From NCBI RefSeq assembly GCF_000001735.4, contig NC_003074.8, positions 7,564,101 through 7,628,100 on the forward strand: a DNA stretch of 64,000 bases. Direction: 5' to 3'. The notes beneath the pieces were generated by a model that made no database searches, had not been told where the DNA came from, and saw only the letters and a program-made list of their open reading frames with translations. This document shows, one piece after another, positions 33,275 to 45,276 of the stretch; within the stretch, counting starts at the first letter, position 1; every line of letters starts with the position of its first letter. A program made the translations under genes and the position numbers. Source of the DNA: Arabidopsis thaliana. Taxonomy: Eukaryota; Streptophyta; Magnoliopsida; Brassicales; Brassicaceae.

Positions 33275-35463
33275 AAAGTCATTTAAGTTTTTTTGTTTTT
33301 TGCCTTTGGTTTCTGCAAATTCGTAATTGTGTTTGTATCCATCCTCCCATTGTGTTCTTTGTTTTTCTGTTTACTATTTTTTTTTGGTATGGGTCTAGGG
33401 GAGAGTCAATGACCTTACTGAAGAATGTCAGTCACGCATTAAAAAATATATTATTAATGGTTAATACTATATCTTGCCATATTGGGAAATTTATTTGATA
33501 TGATTAATGTGCACTTTAGTTAGATTAGATTTGATGTGTACGGTCAACAAAAAAAAAGAAGGAAAGATATTATGTGGTACAATCTAATACCATGCAAATA
33601 AAATATGAATAGATAAAGTTTAGTATTTAATTAGTTTGGGGGCCCGATGTTCAATTAGCCGACGAAAAGGTTAAAGACTTGGGGAGTTTAAGGCTGCTAT
33701 AATCTTACAAACATTGGTGAAGCGAAAAAAGATTTGGGGTTTGCTTTTCCTATATATTGATTTAATATATTACTTCCGGATTTTGCAACTTTGAACCTCA
33801 GAATCTCACATAACCAGGATTGCTAGTGTCTCGTCCTTATCGTCTAGACTCTTTCGACATTTAAACACCACGTACTGACAGAAATTGAAACGCGTATGGC
33901 AATAGTGTCTTCATGGTGTATAAGTGTCAATGTTACCTGGTTACATTCTTACACATGCTAGTAATTTTTTTGTTTGTTTGTCGTTTTTAATATAGAGACA
34001 GAAGTAGTGTGTAATTTAGGAATTTATTTATTTTATAGTGTTATGTTTGAGTTACCAATGCACATATTTTCTTTTCAGATACTACTGAAGCTTATTAAAA
34101 TTTTCAATTATGTAAAAAAAAGTTTATTATTGTACCGATAAGAGTAATGAAAATAAAAAACGTTGGATGCTAAATACTCAGCTATTCCATTTTGATCGGT
34201 GGTTGGTAACAGCCCGACTGGTGAAACTTGAAAGACATCCTCCAGCCAACGCAGAACCTTTCATTGGTGTTATTGTAAATATTGAAAAATAATTAACCCT
34301 AAAATTAAGTGTTTCTCGAAAACTTGCATAATTTGACATATGTAGCTTTCATTGTGGAGAGCTCTTAAATTCGAACGTCTTGCCACATACTATTAATAAA
34401 TTCCTATTGTTTTAGGCTTTTTAGGCAATATCACGATATTATCCTATCTATCGGCATGTGCTACATTCAATGCTGTAACAGTGACTCAATACATTTCTCG
34501 TTCGTTCGTTACAACATAAAAAAAATGTGTCCCCGTTATTCTAACCAAATGATTCTAGCTAGTGTCGTGGTGCAGTTTGTACCATTGTGGTATAGTTTTT
34601 AATTGTTGCCTCAGAGAGATATGATTACACACTATATGGGTAGACCAAACAGTCAAAACCAAAGTCTTAATGAGAGTTGAGAGAAAAGTATCCAAGAGGG
34701 GATCTGCTGGGTGGTAAGTAAGATGTGTGGTTCAAAATAATCGTGAAAGGTTGGCGAAATTAATTACATGTCACAATCGATTTGCGAGAATAATACATTT
34801 AAAACTCAAAACACGTACAACGGTACATGCTCTTACTAATAACTCAAGATGTTGTTCTTTGCTATTGGAAGTCACGTGAATTCTTTTATATTTATGTTTG
34901 AAATATGAAAATTTTGGTGTCATACTCTATCAAGAAAAGTTTTTTTTTTTTAATAGAAAAGAAGAAGAAAATAATTTGGTGTTATATTTTGATTCTTTTA
35001 CATTAAGGTATAATGTGACAAATTTGTTTAGTTTTCATCTTTTGTTTTAGGTAAATGAGTTGAATCATATATGTTTTATTCAACTTCCGACTAAAAACAA
35101 AAAAAATGTTTTATTCAATTTTTTTTTTATTCTTCCAACTTTCCAAGAACTGAAGTTGAATGAAACTCAGAACTGATTTTGTGAGACAAAGATGATCTTT
35201 ATAATATTGTAGGTGATTAATTGAATGAAACTAATTTCGAGAGATTTAAGTTTTGAAGATATGTTAATGGAGTTGGGTAAAATGAGACAAAGACGATGAC
35301 TATAAATCCCCATCAAATTCTTCAATCTTCATCAGTCGAAAATGTTATTAATTCACAAAATTTTGCTATAGTGATCATTTATATAACCTTTGTAAGATTC
35401 CTAAATTGTTCAAACATAGACATTAAAATAGACAATAGTACTTCTGATTGGATACATGTCATA
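33275..35463. other. AT-rich spacer downstream of UGT84A2
   Basis: About 2.2 kb with no convincing open frame or RNA gene. Confidence 0.5.
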
Positions 35464-35623
35464 ATCATGGAATGACATAAAGTAAAGTTAAAGTACGGTA
35501 TGAAACAATTCTAGAGATCAAAAGTTTCATAATGAAATAAGCTATCATGGAATGACATAAAGTAAAGTTAAAGTACGGTATGAAACAATTCTAGAGATCA
35601 AAAGTTTCATAATGAAATAAGCT
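35464..35623. repeat. Perfect 80-bp tandem duplication
   Basis: The 80 bases starting ATCATGGAATGACATAAAGT occur twice head to tail (35464-35543 and 35544-35623) with no difference. A perfect match in non-coding DNA implies a recent duplication, and copy number may differ between accessions. Confidence 0.97.
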
Positions 35624-36196
35624 ACTATATCCATAGTTATTTGCATAATAAATTTTTGATTTGTGTTTTTAGGCCAAATCTTGCATTTTTAAGTTTTATT
35701 TAGCATTATATCCATAGTTATATATCTGCATTAAGAACGTCGTGACGCCATTATGCGGAACACCAATCGAAACCACATCACAAACTGCTTCTGTGCACAA
35801 AATCTAGCTATAAACCTGATCAAAATCCTCCCATTCTTCTACGCAGTTTGTGGACACCTAAAAGGCTTTAAACTTAAATATATTTATTGGGCCTCAAACG
35901 AATACTTCTTTCAGCCCATATCGTTTTAATTAATTCACATTTGGATCTCAAAGGATTTCAGTTTTAAATTTCCACATTACACAAAGAATTCAAAAAAGTC
36001 AGTTAATATTTAACATTAATTTCTAAATCTGACCCCATACTTTTAATTCAATCTTTTTCATACCCATCCCTTTCTAAACAAGATATTTAAAGGAAAGATA
36101 AGATTAAAAAACAGTAACGGAGACGATTCCTAGATTTTATATATTAACCGTTAAATAACTGACGATTTCGATAACTTTTTCGTTTAATTGATAGTC
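35624..36196. other. AT-rich spacer
   Basis: No gene seen. A short ATATCCATAGTTAT motif appears twice (near 35626 and 35707). Confidence 0.5.
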
Positions 36197-36607
36197 TCAA
36201 AACTTTAGCCGGAGAAGTCTCCGGAGATCTTGAGAGGCCGAGTCATCAATGGAAACGACAACAACCTGGCTTTTCGCTTTCTTCTTCGAGAAAGACGGCA
36301 AAGGTAACGAGCTTGGCGCTGGGGAAACAGCGAATATCGAAGATCCGGCATAAATATCATCGGCAGAAACCTCCGGTGAATATTTACGAACTTTGATGTT
36401 TGAGAATGAGTCAAAAGACTCTCCTTTTCTCCTAACAATGTTCTTTGTCGTCGTTCTGAACTCATCGGAACCGAATCTTCTCCTTTGATCAGGTTTGAGA
36501 GGCGGTTTCCGGTGAAAATGATTCCTCCGGGAGTTAAAAAAAGTCGCCGGAGAATCTCTCATCCGGTCAACCAAACAATTTTGAGGCCTGATAATTTCGG
36601 TTCCCAT
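36197..36607 (-). CDS. Small basic protein with Edc1/PNRC-type decapping motif
   Basis: A single exon. I chose the ATG at 36607 (136 residues, MGTEIIRPQNCLVDRMRDSP) over one six codons upstream because it matches the length I recall for At3g21570. The N-terminal half is basic and probably disordered. Residues 86-106 (YAGSSIFAVSPAPSSLPLPS followed by F) match the consensus of Edc1 and PNRC decapping coactivators: a YAG element, which binds and activates Dcp2, followed by a proline-rich LPxP that docks on the Dcp1 EVH1 domain. The C-terminus SQDLRRLLRLKF follows. The function is not established for this protein as far as I know; a role in mRNA decapping is inference from the motif. The YAG spacing is slightly unusual (YAG-SSI-F). 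Confidence 0.8.
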   Translation of the reverse strand: MGTEIIRPQNCLVDRMRDSPATFFNSRRNHFHRKPPLKPDQRRRFGSDEFRTTTKNIVRRKGESFDSFSNIKVRKYSPEVSADDIYAGSSIFAVSPAPSSLPLPSFSKKKAKSQVVVVSIDDSASQDLRRLLRLKF

Positions 36608-37567
36608 CTCTAAAGATAAAAACAAAAAAATTATAAAAAATGGCGCCGGAGGAATTCCCTTCGGCGGCTAATAAATAAAGAAGAAATCGTGGTGGTAGAA
36701 ATGAGGGAGGAGGAAGAAGAAAAGGGTCAAATAGTCCTTTTCTTCGATTCCTGCTCGAAATTTTTGTAAATTGGTTAAAATCTACAAATAATCTAATTTA
36801 TGAGTTTTTTTGCTGGTTAATGGAATACTGGAATAAATAGAAGAAATTAGAAGAGATGACAAAAATGGAGAAAATGGCTTCTCTGTCAGAGCTTCGTTTC
36901 CTCGTAACGATGCATCTGTAACCTAAACACATAATTCTATTTTTCTTTTTGTTTAATTTAGTTTGTTTCCCTGTCCGTTTTTCCATTTTTAAATTTGATT
37001 TTCCACAAATCTAATTTTTGCTGAATTAATGTAATGTTGCTCTATGGGATTAATCAAACAAGCATTGGACTACATATATTGACATGTTTTAAATGAGAAC
37101 TGTAAATATGAACTAATTCCAATGACAAATCTTTTTCAAGCTGTGATGATGGAAACAAGTGATTGCTTCCAATGCAAGAAACTATATTGCCGAAATATAG
37201 TTTGAGTGTTTTTGGTAGAATTCAAGATTGATGTTGTTTATAGAAGCAAGCACGAGTGGCTTGGGAAGACATTGACCCGTTATTTTCTAGAAAAAGATGT
37301 GAGACACTGTTTTCGTCTGCCTTTGTCTCTTCTGGACACGAAAACCATATCAAATCACACAAGGGTGTACCAGACTTTATCGAGTGAGATTGAAGAGATC
37401 ACGCCCTTGGTTGGCTTGGGATCATCTTTCTTAACTCTTTAAGTATAGATTGTATTTTTGACGTAATTTGAAAGAAGAAATGTGGCAATTTCTTACACTT
37501 TTTCTAAAGGGTATTTGTTTCATTAGGTATAATTTCTTCGTGCAAAAATAGAAAACTTTGTCTGTTA
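36608..37567. other. Spacer with possible upstream part of an F-box relic
   Basis: The promoter side of the small basic protein gene. A plus-strand frame at 37206-37442 may belong to the decayed F-box gene next door but shows no clear domain. Confidence 0.4.
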
Positions 37568-37912
37568 GTGTTAGGTTATTATAATGATGAAACACATTCA
37601 CAAGACTTAAATGTATGGGTGACAACTAGTATGGATTCAGTCATCTCATGGAGCAAGTTCTCAACAGTGCAAACCATTAATCCGAGTTGGAATATGTTTG
37701 CTGATGGGATGAGTTTCTTGGTCGGCGAGCATAACAAAGTTGTATTGTGTTACCCTAACCGGACCCCCAACGAAATCTTACACATTGGGGAAGAAATTTA
37801 TCACATACAACATTTGGATGATCATGATAGAGATTCTACCTCAAGATCATCTTTTCTTCTGAATTATGTTCCAAGTTTAGCTCGAATAAAGATTAGTATG
37901 AATCAATATTAG
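37568..37912 (+). pseudogene. F-box-associated (FBA) domain relic
   Basis: A 115-codon plus-strand frame carries the C-terminal half of an FBA-type F-box protein: LNVWVTTSMDSVISWSKFST, a hydrophobic middle with FLVGEHNKVVLCYPN, GEEIYHIQHLDD, and the typical terminal LNYVPSLARI. No F-box domain is readable upstream at the usual distance, so this is most likely the remnant of a duplicated member of the very large Arabidopsis F-box family. Its stop codon (37910-37912) overlaps the stop codon of the convergent ABCI12 gene. Confidence 0.7.
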
Positions 37913-39620
37913 ACAAGAAAGTATTCAGACAAGAGTGCGGTTGAGATTACACCGATTAAACACAAAACTGATGCAAAATCTGCAAACTTATTCGAAGAGC
38001 CAGAGAAGAAGTAGATCTTGTGGCTACTGCTCTCTCCTCTGAAGCCTCTAACAATCATGGCCTGCATGCACATAAATTACAAACTTCTTCAACAGAGAAT
38101 TCTTATTTGATTCTCAAATCAATGAGATGATAATAAGTGAAATCTATTTGACCTGTGATATTTGTTCGGCATGACGAAATATATTCTTGAAGATGCGGCG
38201 TATGAATGACGCGAAAACTACAAAAAGCGATCACTTGTAAGATGAGATGTATATAGAAAGAGAGAAGAAACTTTTAGATTCTTACTATCAAGTGTCTCCA
38301 GAACAGTAAGCTGCTGCCAGTTTACTCTTCGCGATACAATTCCCAGTGAAACACTTCGGACCTACAATGTAACATATGCACAACGTACCATTATGTGGTT
38401 TAGGACTTGGAATAACTAGGCTGATTGATAATATTAAAGCGAATAAGTGAACAGTCGTTACCTCATCGAAAACCAAATTAATGAATCTCAGTGAAAGCAG
38501 TAGCGTGAGGATAATTTCACTGACTGGAACACCAATATATGTCAATGGGAACAAGAACCAACGTAGAGCTAGTGCAAGTTGCTCTGGTGTTGTTGTTGCA
38601 AGGCAAATACTAGCACTTTGGAAGATCTGTGACCAAAAACCAAATGTTCCATTAAGTGATCTAATCAAGAAAGGAAATAGGTAAACCGCGGAAGTCGAAA
38701 AACCGACTTACAATAAAGGTTAAGCATGCGGCTGTGCTTCCAACAGACAAACCTTTCCTTGTGAATTGCAAAGGACCAAGCTTCAGTAACATGTACGAAT
38801 AACCGCTTAAAGACATGGGAAGATTAGGCAAGCTTGTGATTGAAGATGGTGGTGTTCTTGATTGAAGCATTGGAGGTGCACCATCTGAACCTAGCCCCAA
38901 TGTTATGAAGAGAATACCCGAAAGAAGCGACACTCTCGCCAATTGATCCTTTACAGAAAAAGTTAGGAAACTCAGCAGAGCAGATAGATCACATATAGAA
39001 ACAGAGTTGTGACAGAGAAACAGAACTCACTATCCAAACTTGTCTTGGGAGAACAAGGATTGACAAAAGAGCTGTGCATAGAACAAGTCCTAAACGCACA
39101 ACTAGATTTGCTCTTGCTGGAAGAACTACTAGAGTTAATAGCCATACCTACACATATATACAAATACCAAAATTCAAGCTTTAACAAAAAAAAAAAGACT
39201 CAAACTTTTTAACAAAATTGGATTAGAAATTTGATAAGAATCAAGAATTCAATATACCAATTTGATTCTGGGATCCACCGAGTGGAGAAATGTCACAGGA
39301 GACGATATGAATTGTCCGATGGGACTTCCGGTGGCGCTTGAAATCAATCTGAAGACGTTTTCGGCTCCAAGTCCTGGAATTGGTAACCGGTTCACCCAAT
39401 TACCGGTTTTACCGTCTCCGTCGACGGTGGCTCTGACAATGAAAACCCTTTTCGCGGCGAGAGAGGAGGAAGGAGTCTCATTAAGCCGGAGCGGGAAGAG
39501 AAGCTTAGGGTTTGTAAAGTTCCGGTTAGGAATTGGAGATGTGAGATGACGAATTGGGTGTTTGGGGATTAGGGTTACGGTGAGGGAGACTGTTGGATTG
39601 GCAAGATTGGAGTGATTCAT
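37909..39620 (-). CDS. ABCI12: Plastid EcfT/CbiQ-type transporter subunit
   Basis: Seven exons, in coding order 39620-39258, 39147-39031, 38948-38712, 38626-38462, 38361-38286, 38217-38153, 38061-37909, give 391 residues. Residues 1 to ~65 are a Ser/Arg/Pro-rich chloroplast transit peptide. The rest is a membrane protein of the CbiQ/EcfT family with several hydrophobic segments (VWLLTLVVLPARANLVVRLG, VPVSEIILTLLLSLRFINLV) and the coupling motif AMIVRGFRGE near the C-terminus, which in EcfT contacts the ATPases. Bacterial relatives form the T component of ECF vitamin or metal importers. Recalled as At3g21580/ABCI12, proposed to act with ABCI10 and ABCI11 in chloroplast metal homeostasis. Confidence 0.93.
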
Positions 39621-39974
39621 GAGTTTTCAATTTCGGATTGGATCAGACATATGCCCTAGAGCGGGAAATTCTGTACTTGGTAGAGAGAGAGATACTGTAA
39701 ACTGTCAAGTGTTAAACTGTTGTACTTGTTGGTTTTGTCGGACGTTGACTGTGGTTCTCAACTTCTCATAATAACAAAAGTCAAAGTATACCAAAATTTG
39801 GATTTCGGTTCTTGTTCGAATTTGATGTATATATAGACTCGTTTTGGATTTTCTCACACTCTTTTTGTATAAATCTTTTCTCGTAGAGTCATAGCCACAC
39901 CAAAACCAAGATTAAGTAATTTGATACAATACAGCATATGAAAATGTAACTTAGCTTTTAAGATAGATAACATA
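39621..39974. other. Spacer between ABCI12 start and the next gene's stop
   Basis: A short head-to-tail intergenic region, probably holding the ABCI12 promoter. No other feature seen. Confidence 0.5.
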
Positions 39975-41689
39975 TTACTGCCTAGGAGCATTTTTGACAA
40001 TTTTTGAGGTGATGGAAAAAGTTGGCTCGAGAGCTTTTTGAATATTCCAGGCGGTTCGGCCTAAGCTGCCCGTTGTTTCCAGTATTATTCCGGTGGTTTT
40101 TCCGGCTTTCTCTCCAAAACTTTGGTGCGGTCATCACAAAAATGTGAATATGTGTTACACTCAACTCAATAAATGTATAAAATTGTAAAATTCGATGGTC
40201 ATGTAAACATGTTATATAACTCATCTAAACAATCCTAACAAATAAAAATGATAACCTATCTCTAAAAATCATTAGCTACCCCTCAAAACTATTTGGTAAT
40301 TAATTATTAGATTGTATGCACGCTATACAATAATTCTACCAACTTCGATTTTATTTTCTACCGATATAATCATTCTTTTGATTCAAATACCGGTGTGTTA
40401 CTATAGAAACATAATTCATTCTCAAAATTGAGGATCACAAAGTGAGCTTTTTACCTCTTACTCACAAGTCTAGTAGCAGCCATGGATGTGGCATAATGAG
40501 TTTGTATTTCTGCCGCTTCAGCAGCACCAATTATATTATCTATTGACCACATCAAAGTGTTTATCTGTTTTATTTAAATTTTGATCTCAAAAACTTCAAA
40601 ATAAATGAATATGAGTATAGATTGACAATTAATGGAGCTATTCTATGTAACTTACGAAAAGAATCAAGTGATGCCAAGATAACCTCTCCTGGAGCAGTGG
40701 ATAACAATGCCTTCCCTAACTTCGACTTAACCACCGGAGCTATCATCGAACTGCTCACCAAATCTCCACCTTCTAAGGCCGCCATTCCTATAGCCTCGCT
40801 CACCTTCCACAGCTTCTCCGCTCTATGTATATGTTACATCCAACAAAATAACCAAGATTTGGTTCATTATAAGAAGGAACAAGAACCAAGATTTTATTGT
40901 TTGGTATAATATATACTATTTTGTGGGATAGAGATTAAAATATGAATACCTTTGAAGATTTTTGTTGAGTTTATTCTTCTTATTAGTTTCATTGTTGCCA
41001 CCTCCATCAATTTGTGATATGTCACCACTTCTTTCCTCATCCTCTTCAGCAATCGTTCCTTCCTCGTGAATCTGTTTTTGTTGTAAGAAAATAAAACGAT
41101 ATTAATAATAAAAAATACTACAATATGTGCGTCTTACATCTCCATGTTCATATAAAAGTTTTTAAAAATCCAACACAAAAATAAGATGATCTATACTAGT
41201 AAATAAAACACATAAGTCGTTCCACAAGTTGGGTTTGAATTGGAAGTTCATGATTCTTTACTACAACAAATATTTCGATTCAAATCACAATCATCTATTA
41301 ACACTCATAAGCATCATGAGAGGGACTTATATGTATGAGACCTTCTTAGAGTAAGAATTGCTACAAGTGAAGATTCCCTTGATGATATGCCCTGTTCCTA
41401 CCGCGATGGCCTTGGCTACACCATTTTTGTAGTCTTCAGCCTTCGGTGCAAACTTTTTCCAATCAATTTCATTGTTGTTCTTACCTGAAGTACTTGAAGA
41501 TTTCTCCCCCATGATATCTCCAAGAAACTCAGGGTTTTCCATGATTTCTCCGTCTTCCCCTAAGAAACTCAAGGCTAGCTCCAACAGTTCGGATTTATCG
41601 ACGATTTGGACTCCGTAATCGGGATTCTCCAACAAAACTTCTTCGTTCACCGCTTGGGCAGATTGGTTTTCTTGGGTTGATGTGGACAT
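39975..41689 (-). CDS. Senescence/dehydration-associated protein, N-terminally reduced
   Basis: Five exons, in coding order 41689-41342, 41071-40950, 40822-40656, 40539-40455, 40119-39975, give 288 residues. The C-terminal senescence domain (~95-288) is complete: WKKFAPKAEDYKNGVAKAIA, GTGHIIKGIFTCSNSYSKK, APGEVILASLDSF, a VKNAPRQ end. Exons 2-4 have exactly the same lengths (122, 167, 85) as the neighbouring gene at 42635-44264, so the two are tandem duplicates. This copy lacks about 80 N-terminal residues and the MGC acylation signal of its neighbour. ERD7-like proteins of this family bind membranes or lipids under cold, drought and ageing; the N-terminal region is divergent, so localisation may differ. 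Recalled as At3g21590. Confidence 0.9.
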
Positions 41690-42634
41690 TGTGTCTTCTT
41701 TCTTAGTACAGTAGTACTTTTAAGTTTGGTTTATATGTGAGGCTCGTTCCTATATAATGTTGGATGATCGAAGGTAATGACGTAAACACTTACCATTTGA
41801 TCATATTAATAACCAACAAAAATGTAAGACCATAAAATATGATCATATAGCTTGGTAGTGAAGAATAAGTAAAATTTTCTAGTTGTATAACTAGCAAGTT
41901 GTTTCAACAGAAGATGAGAGAATACCTTTTCTTAATATATGATTTCATCTATAGAAACAACTTCTAAATTTGACCATACGTGTTATGTTTTCCAAGACTT
42001 CATCAAGTTGCTTGTTTAACTGGTTTTTGTAGAGTTTACATTGGTGTTTTGTGATATCATTCTCCTAAGGTATGTTATACATAATCCCAAGTGTGTTATT
42101 CTTCTCTGATGAATTATATTCCCCCAAAATTGAGTTTTATATGTTTTGTTTCAATAGTTGACAAATAGAATTAGTTCTACGCAATCAAATCGTTCATATT
42201 ATTTCCATCGACATTAACAGATTGAAATGTAATTAGGAAGAGGGCGTCAAATAAAAACTAATTGTTTTAATTTGACCAGTTTTTCATATTGTACTTATAC
42301 CAAATCGGACTACTTGTGTAATTGGTTACACTAGTTTTGACATGTAATAAGTTGTATTAGTTTTCCTATAAAATATTAAAAAAATGTATTTGAACAAAGG
42401 TTAAATAAATATTGTCATCATCTCGAGAAGACATAATCAATACAGTCATTGTCATAAAACTTAACATACTTTGTAGAGCTTATGACATTTTGAGTAGCTC
42501 ATTGATACATTACAAACTATAGCTGATGAGTCCACATTATGTAGAGAATCTAAATATAAAAACTGAGCTTGTTTTTGGGGGTTTCCATCGATCATACATT
42601 GATAAACGTAACTGAAACTATAACCCACTATATA
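41690..42634. other. Spacer between the two tandem senescence-domain genes
   Basis: AT-rich; holds the promoter of the left copy and the 3' end of the right copy. No other gene seen. Confidence 0.5.
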
Positions 42635-44264
42635 TCACTTTCTTGGAGCATTTTTGACGATTCCTGATGTAAGAGAAGATGAAGGATAGAAAGTCTTACG
42701 GATCTTGAGAACATTCCAGGCAGTTCCAGCTGCGTGGCCCGCTGTTGCTAGAACATCTCCGGTGGCCTCCCCTGCGTTATCTCCAAACCTGTTTTGCCAA
42801 ACATGTTATTATTAATTTATTATCACCTTAAAACTCTTAAAAATGTGTATCATCACTAATGACTTCTCAATGGACACATGTTAGATTTGAGGATTATAAG
42901 GTGAAAATGTTACCTCTCACTGACCATTCTGGTAGCAGCCCTGGATGTTGCAGATAGAGTTTGTCTCTCTGCAGCTTCAGTTGCATCTAGTATTTTATCT
43001 ATTGGATCAAACCAAACATTACACCTCATTAAAGTTTTTTTTTTCACACCCATAACTTTTATTTGCTCTAGTTTTTGACCACAAAAAAAGATTTTACATA
43101 GTTATATATCATAACTTACTAAGGGCATCAAGTGAAGCTAAGAGGACCTCCCCTGGAACCATCGAAAAGAAGGCCATCCCTGGTTTCGACTTCATCATAG
43201 GGACCATCACAGAGCCGCTCACAACTCCCGCACCATTCAACATCGTCTTGCTCAGATTCTCAGTCGCCTTTGACAGCTTCCTCACTCTATATACATGTTA
43301 CATCCATCCAACACAGCAGCCAAGATATTAAACGAATCAAAAACCACAATTTATGTCTTTGTTCTTTGTTTGCGTTTACATTTGAGTGTATATACTTCCA
43401 TTGTGAAAATTTCTTACGTAACAAAAAATATACAATGTTATAAAACTATTGAGTGAGTACCGTTGAAGGTGTGTGTTGATCCCATTTTTCTTCTCATTAC
43501 CACTGGAGTTTCCATTGTTGTAACTTCCATTTCTCTGGCTCTCCTCAGCCTTTGTAATCATTATGTCGCCTCCCTTGTGAACCTGTTCTATCATAAAACT
43601 CATGATCATCTCTCACTATATATACATCAAGAGAGCTTCGAATATATCATGAGGGTGTGATTTAAACCTGGTTAGAGTAAGCATTACTGAGACTAAAGAT
43701 TCCTCTAATGATATGTCCTGTTCCTCCAGCAATAGCCTTAGCAACAACGTTGTTGTAATCTTCAATCCTCGGCGCAAACTCTTGCCAGTCGATTCCATTG
43801 TTAACCTTACTCGAAGCCGTAGACGAGAAACAAGAATTCTCACTCAAGAATTGGTCAAGCAACTTCAGACTGTTCACGAGGGCTACGTCTCTGTCATCGC
43901 CAGAGAAAGTGACCCCGTAGCTAAGTGGATCACCGTCTTTAACCGGGAGAGTGAAGAGGTAATCACGGGCGTCAAGTTTTACCACTGGCTCATCTCTAAT
44001 CACTGGCCACTGAAGGTCATGTCCGATTCTCACGATCATAGCTAGAGTTACACCGTTGTCTGAGACCTTAACGAGCTTGAAATCACCAGAGGCAAGCTCC
44101 ACCGCCTCGGATTCGCCTATGAGATGGACTCTACATCTAGGAATCTGCAACAGAACTTCTTCAGCTCTCATGGTTTGAGGTTGATGAGAGGGGTTTTGTC
44201 GTGTTATCTTGTCATGTTCATTGTTTCTTGTTCTTGAAGCCTTTGATGGTCCGAAACATCCCAT
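42635..44264 (-). CDS. Senescence/dehydration-associated protein (ERD7-like)
   Basis: Five exons, in coding order 44264-43668, 43582-43461, 43286-43120, 42998-42914, 42788-42635, give 374 residues. It begins MGCFGPSKASR, a good signal for N-myristoylation at Gly2 and palmitoylation at Cys3, implying membrane attachment. Residues ~35-120 hold the N-terminal half typical of ERD7 proteins (EEVLLQIPRCRVHLIGESEA, VKDGDPLSYGVTFSGDD). The senescence domain fills ~165-374 (WQEFAPRIEDYNNVVAKAIA, GGTGHIIRGIFSLSNAYSNQ, AATRMVSERFGDNAGEATG, GIVKNAPRK). It is the longer tandem partner of the gene at 39975-41689. Recalled as At3g21600. Confidence 0.93.
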
Positions 44265-45276
44265 TTTCTTGTCTGCTTGTTTTTTTCTTCTTGAAAGTGA
44301 ATGCTCTCTAAGAGGTTTTGTAATCTTGAAACAGAGGATGAGATTATTAAAAAAAGCCTTTTGTTGGAATATTTTTTAACTTTAACTCATATATTCTTTT
44401 CAGAGTGAATAAATTCTTGCTTCCACAGTTTTCCTCACTTCCGATGGAAATGGGAACAAAACTTTACGACGTTACACACATCTACAAGTACGAATATGCG
44501 TACACGTAGACACATCTACATTACACGTGTACTTTAATGCATGTTCTATGTGATTGGAACCTACTTACGTAAGCAGTCTTATGTACTGCTCGTGAAAAGA
44601 ATTAGAAGTCGGTTGTTCTGTGAAAGAACTTGGATACATGACAATGACCAGTGTGAACTTAAGCATGGTGGTCCTGAATATAGAAGGCGACTTTAGTAAA
44701 TTGACAACTTTGTTCTTTTCGTAAATGTTATCCAAATGTGATTTCATGTCCTTTAATTGGACACTGGAAAGGAGAGTTTAAACCAATAGACACTAAAGGT
44801 AAAAGAAGCAGAATATGAAACACATAAATTTGAATTGGAATCTGATTCTACAATTGCCATGCCAGTCATTAACGAATAATATCCAATACAGATCTTCGAA
44901 TTAGTTAAGCTGACTCAAAAGTTTCACTAGCTTCACATTTTCTATCAATAATGGTATCAATAATGTGCTTTTAGGCCATAAAACTTCTTGTAGTCTAGTG
45001 GTCATAGATATGGTTTCGCATAAAACTGATCATGATTAGGAGGAAGAGGAAATAGAGAGATTATATATATATATATAGAGAGAGAGAGAATGTTGAGAAG
45101 GCGTAAGCTTAAACAATGACAAGTCTAACTAAGATCATCTATATATTACACAGATTTAACAATTTCCATTTACTCCAATAATCTAGCGTCACTTGATATC
45201 GCTGAATCTATCTTAGTACCTGAAGGGTCTATGATTTCAAAAGAATTCGGGATTTGTTCTTGTGTAGAGAGACTGA
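44265..45276. other. Spacer with AT/AG microsatellite
   Basis: About 1 kb. Contains an (AT)n(AG)n microsatellite at 45061-45089 and a short TATCAATAATG duplication near 44943-44961. Nothing else is supported. Confidence 0.5.
45061..45089. repeat. (AT)n(AG)n microsatellite
   Basis: A run of alternating TA followed directly by alternating AG. Likely polymorphic between accessions. Confidence 0.9.

Noticed and set aside
44985-45040. A-box-like TAGTCTAGTGGTCATAG resembling a tRNA or SINE head
   Set aside because: No cloverleaf, no properly spaced B box and no A-rich tail or target-site duplication.
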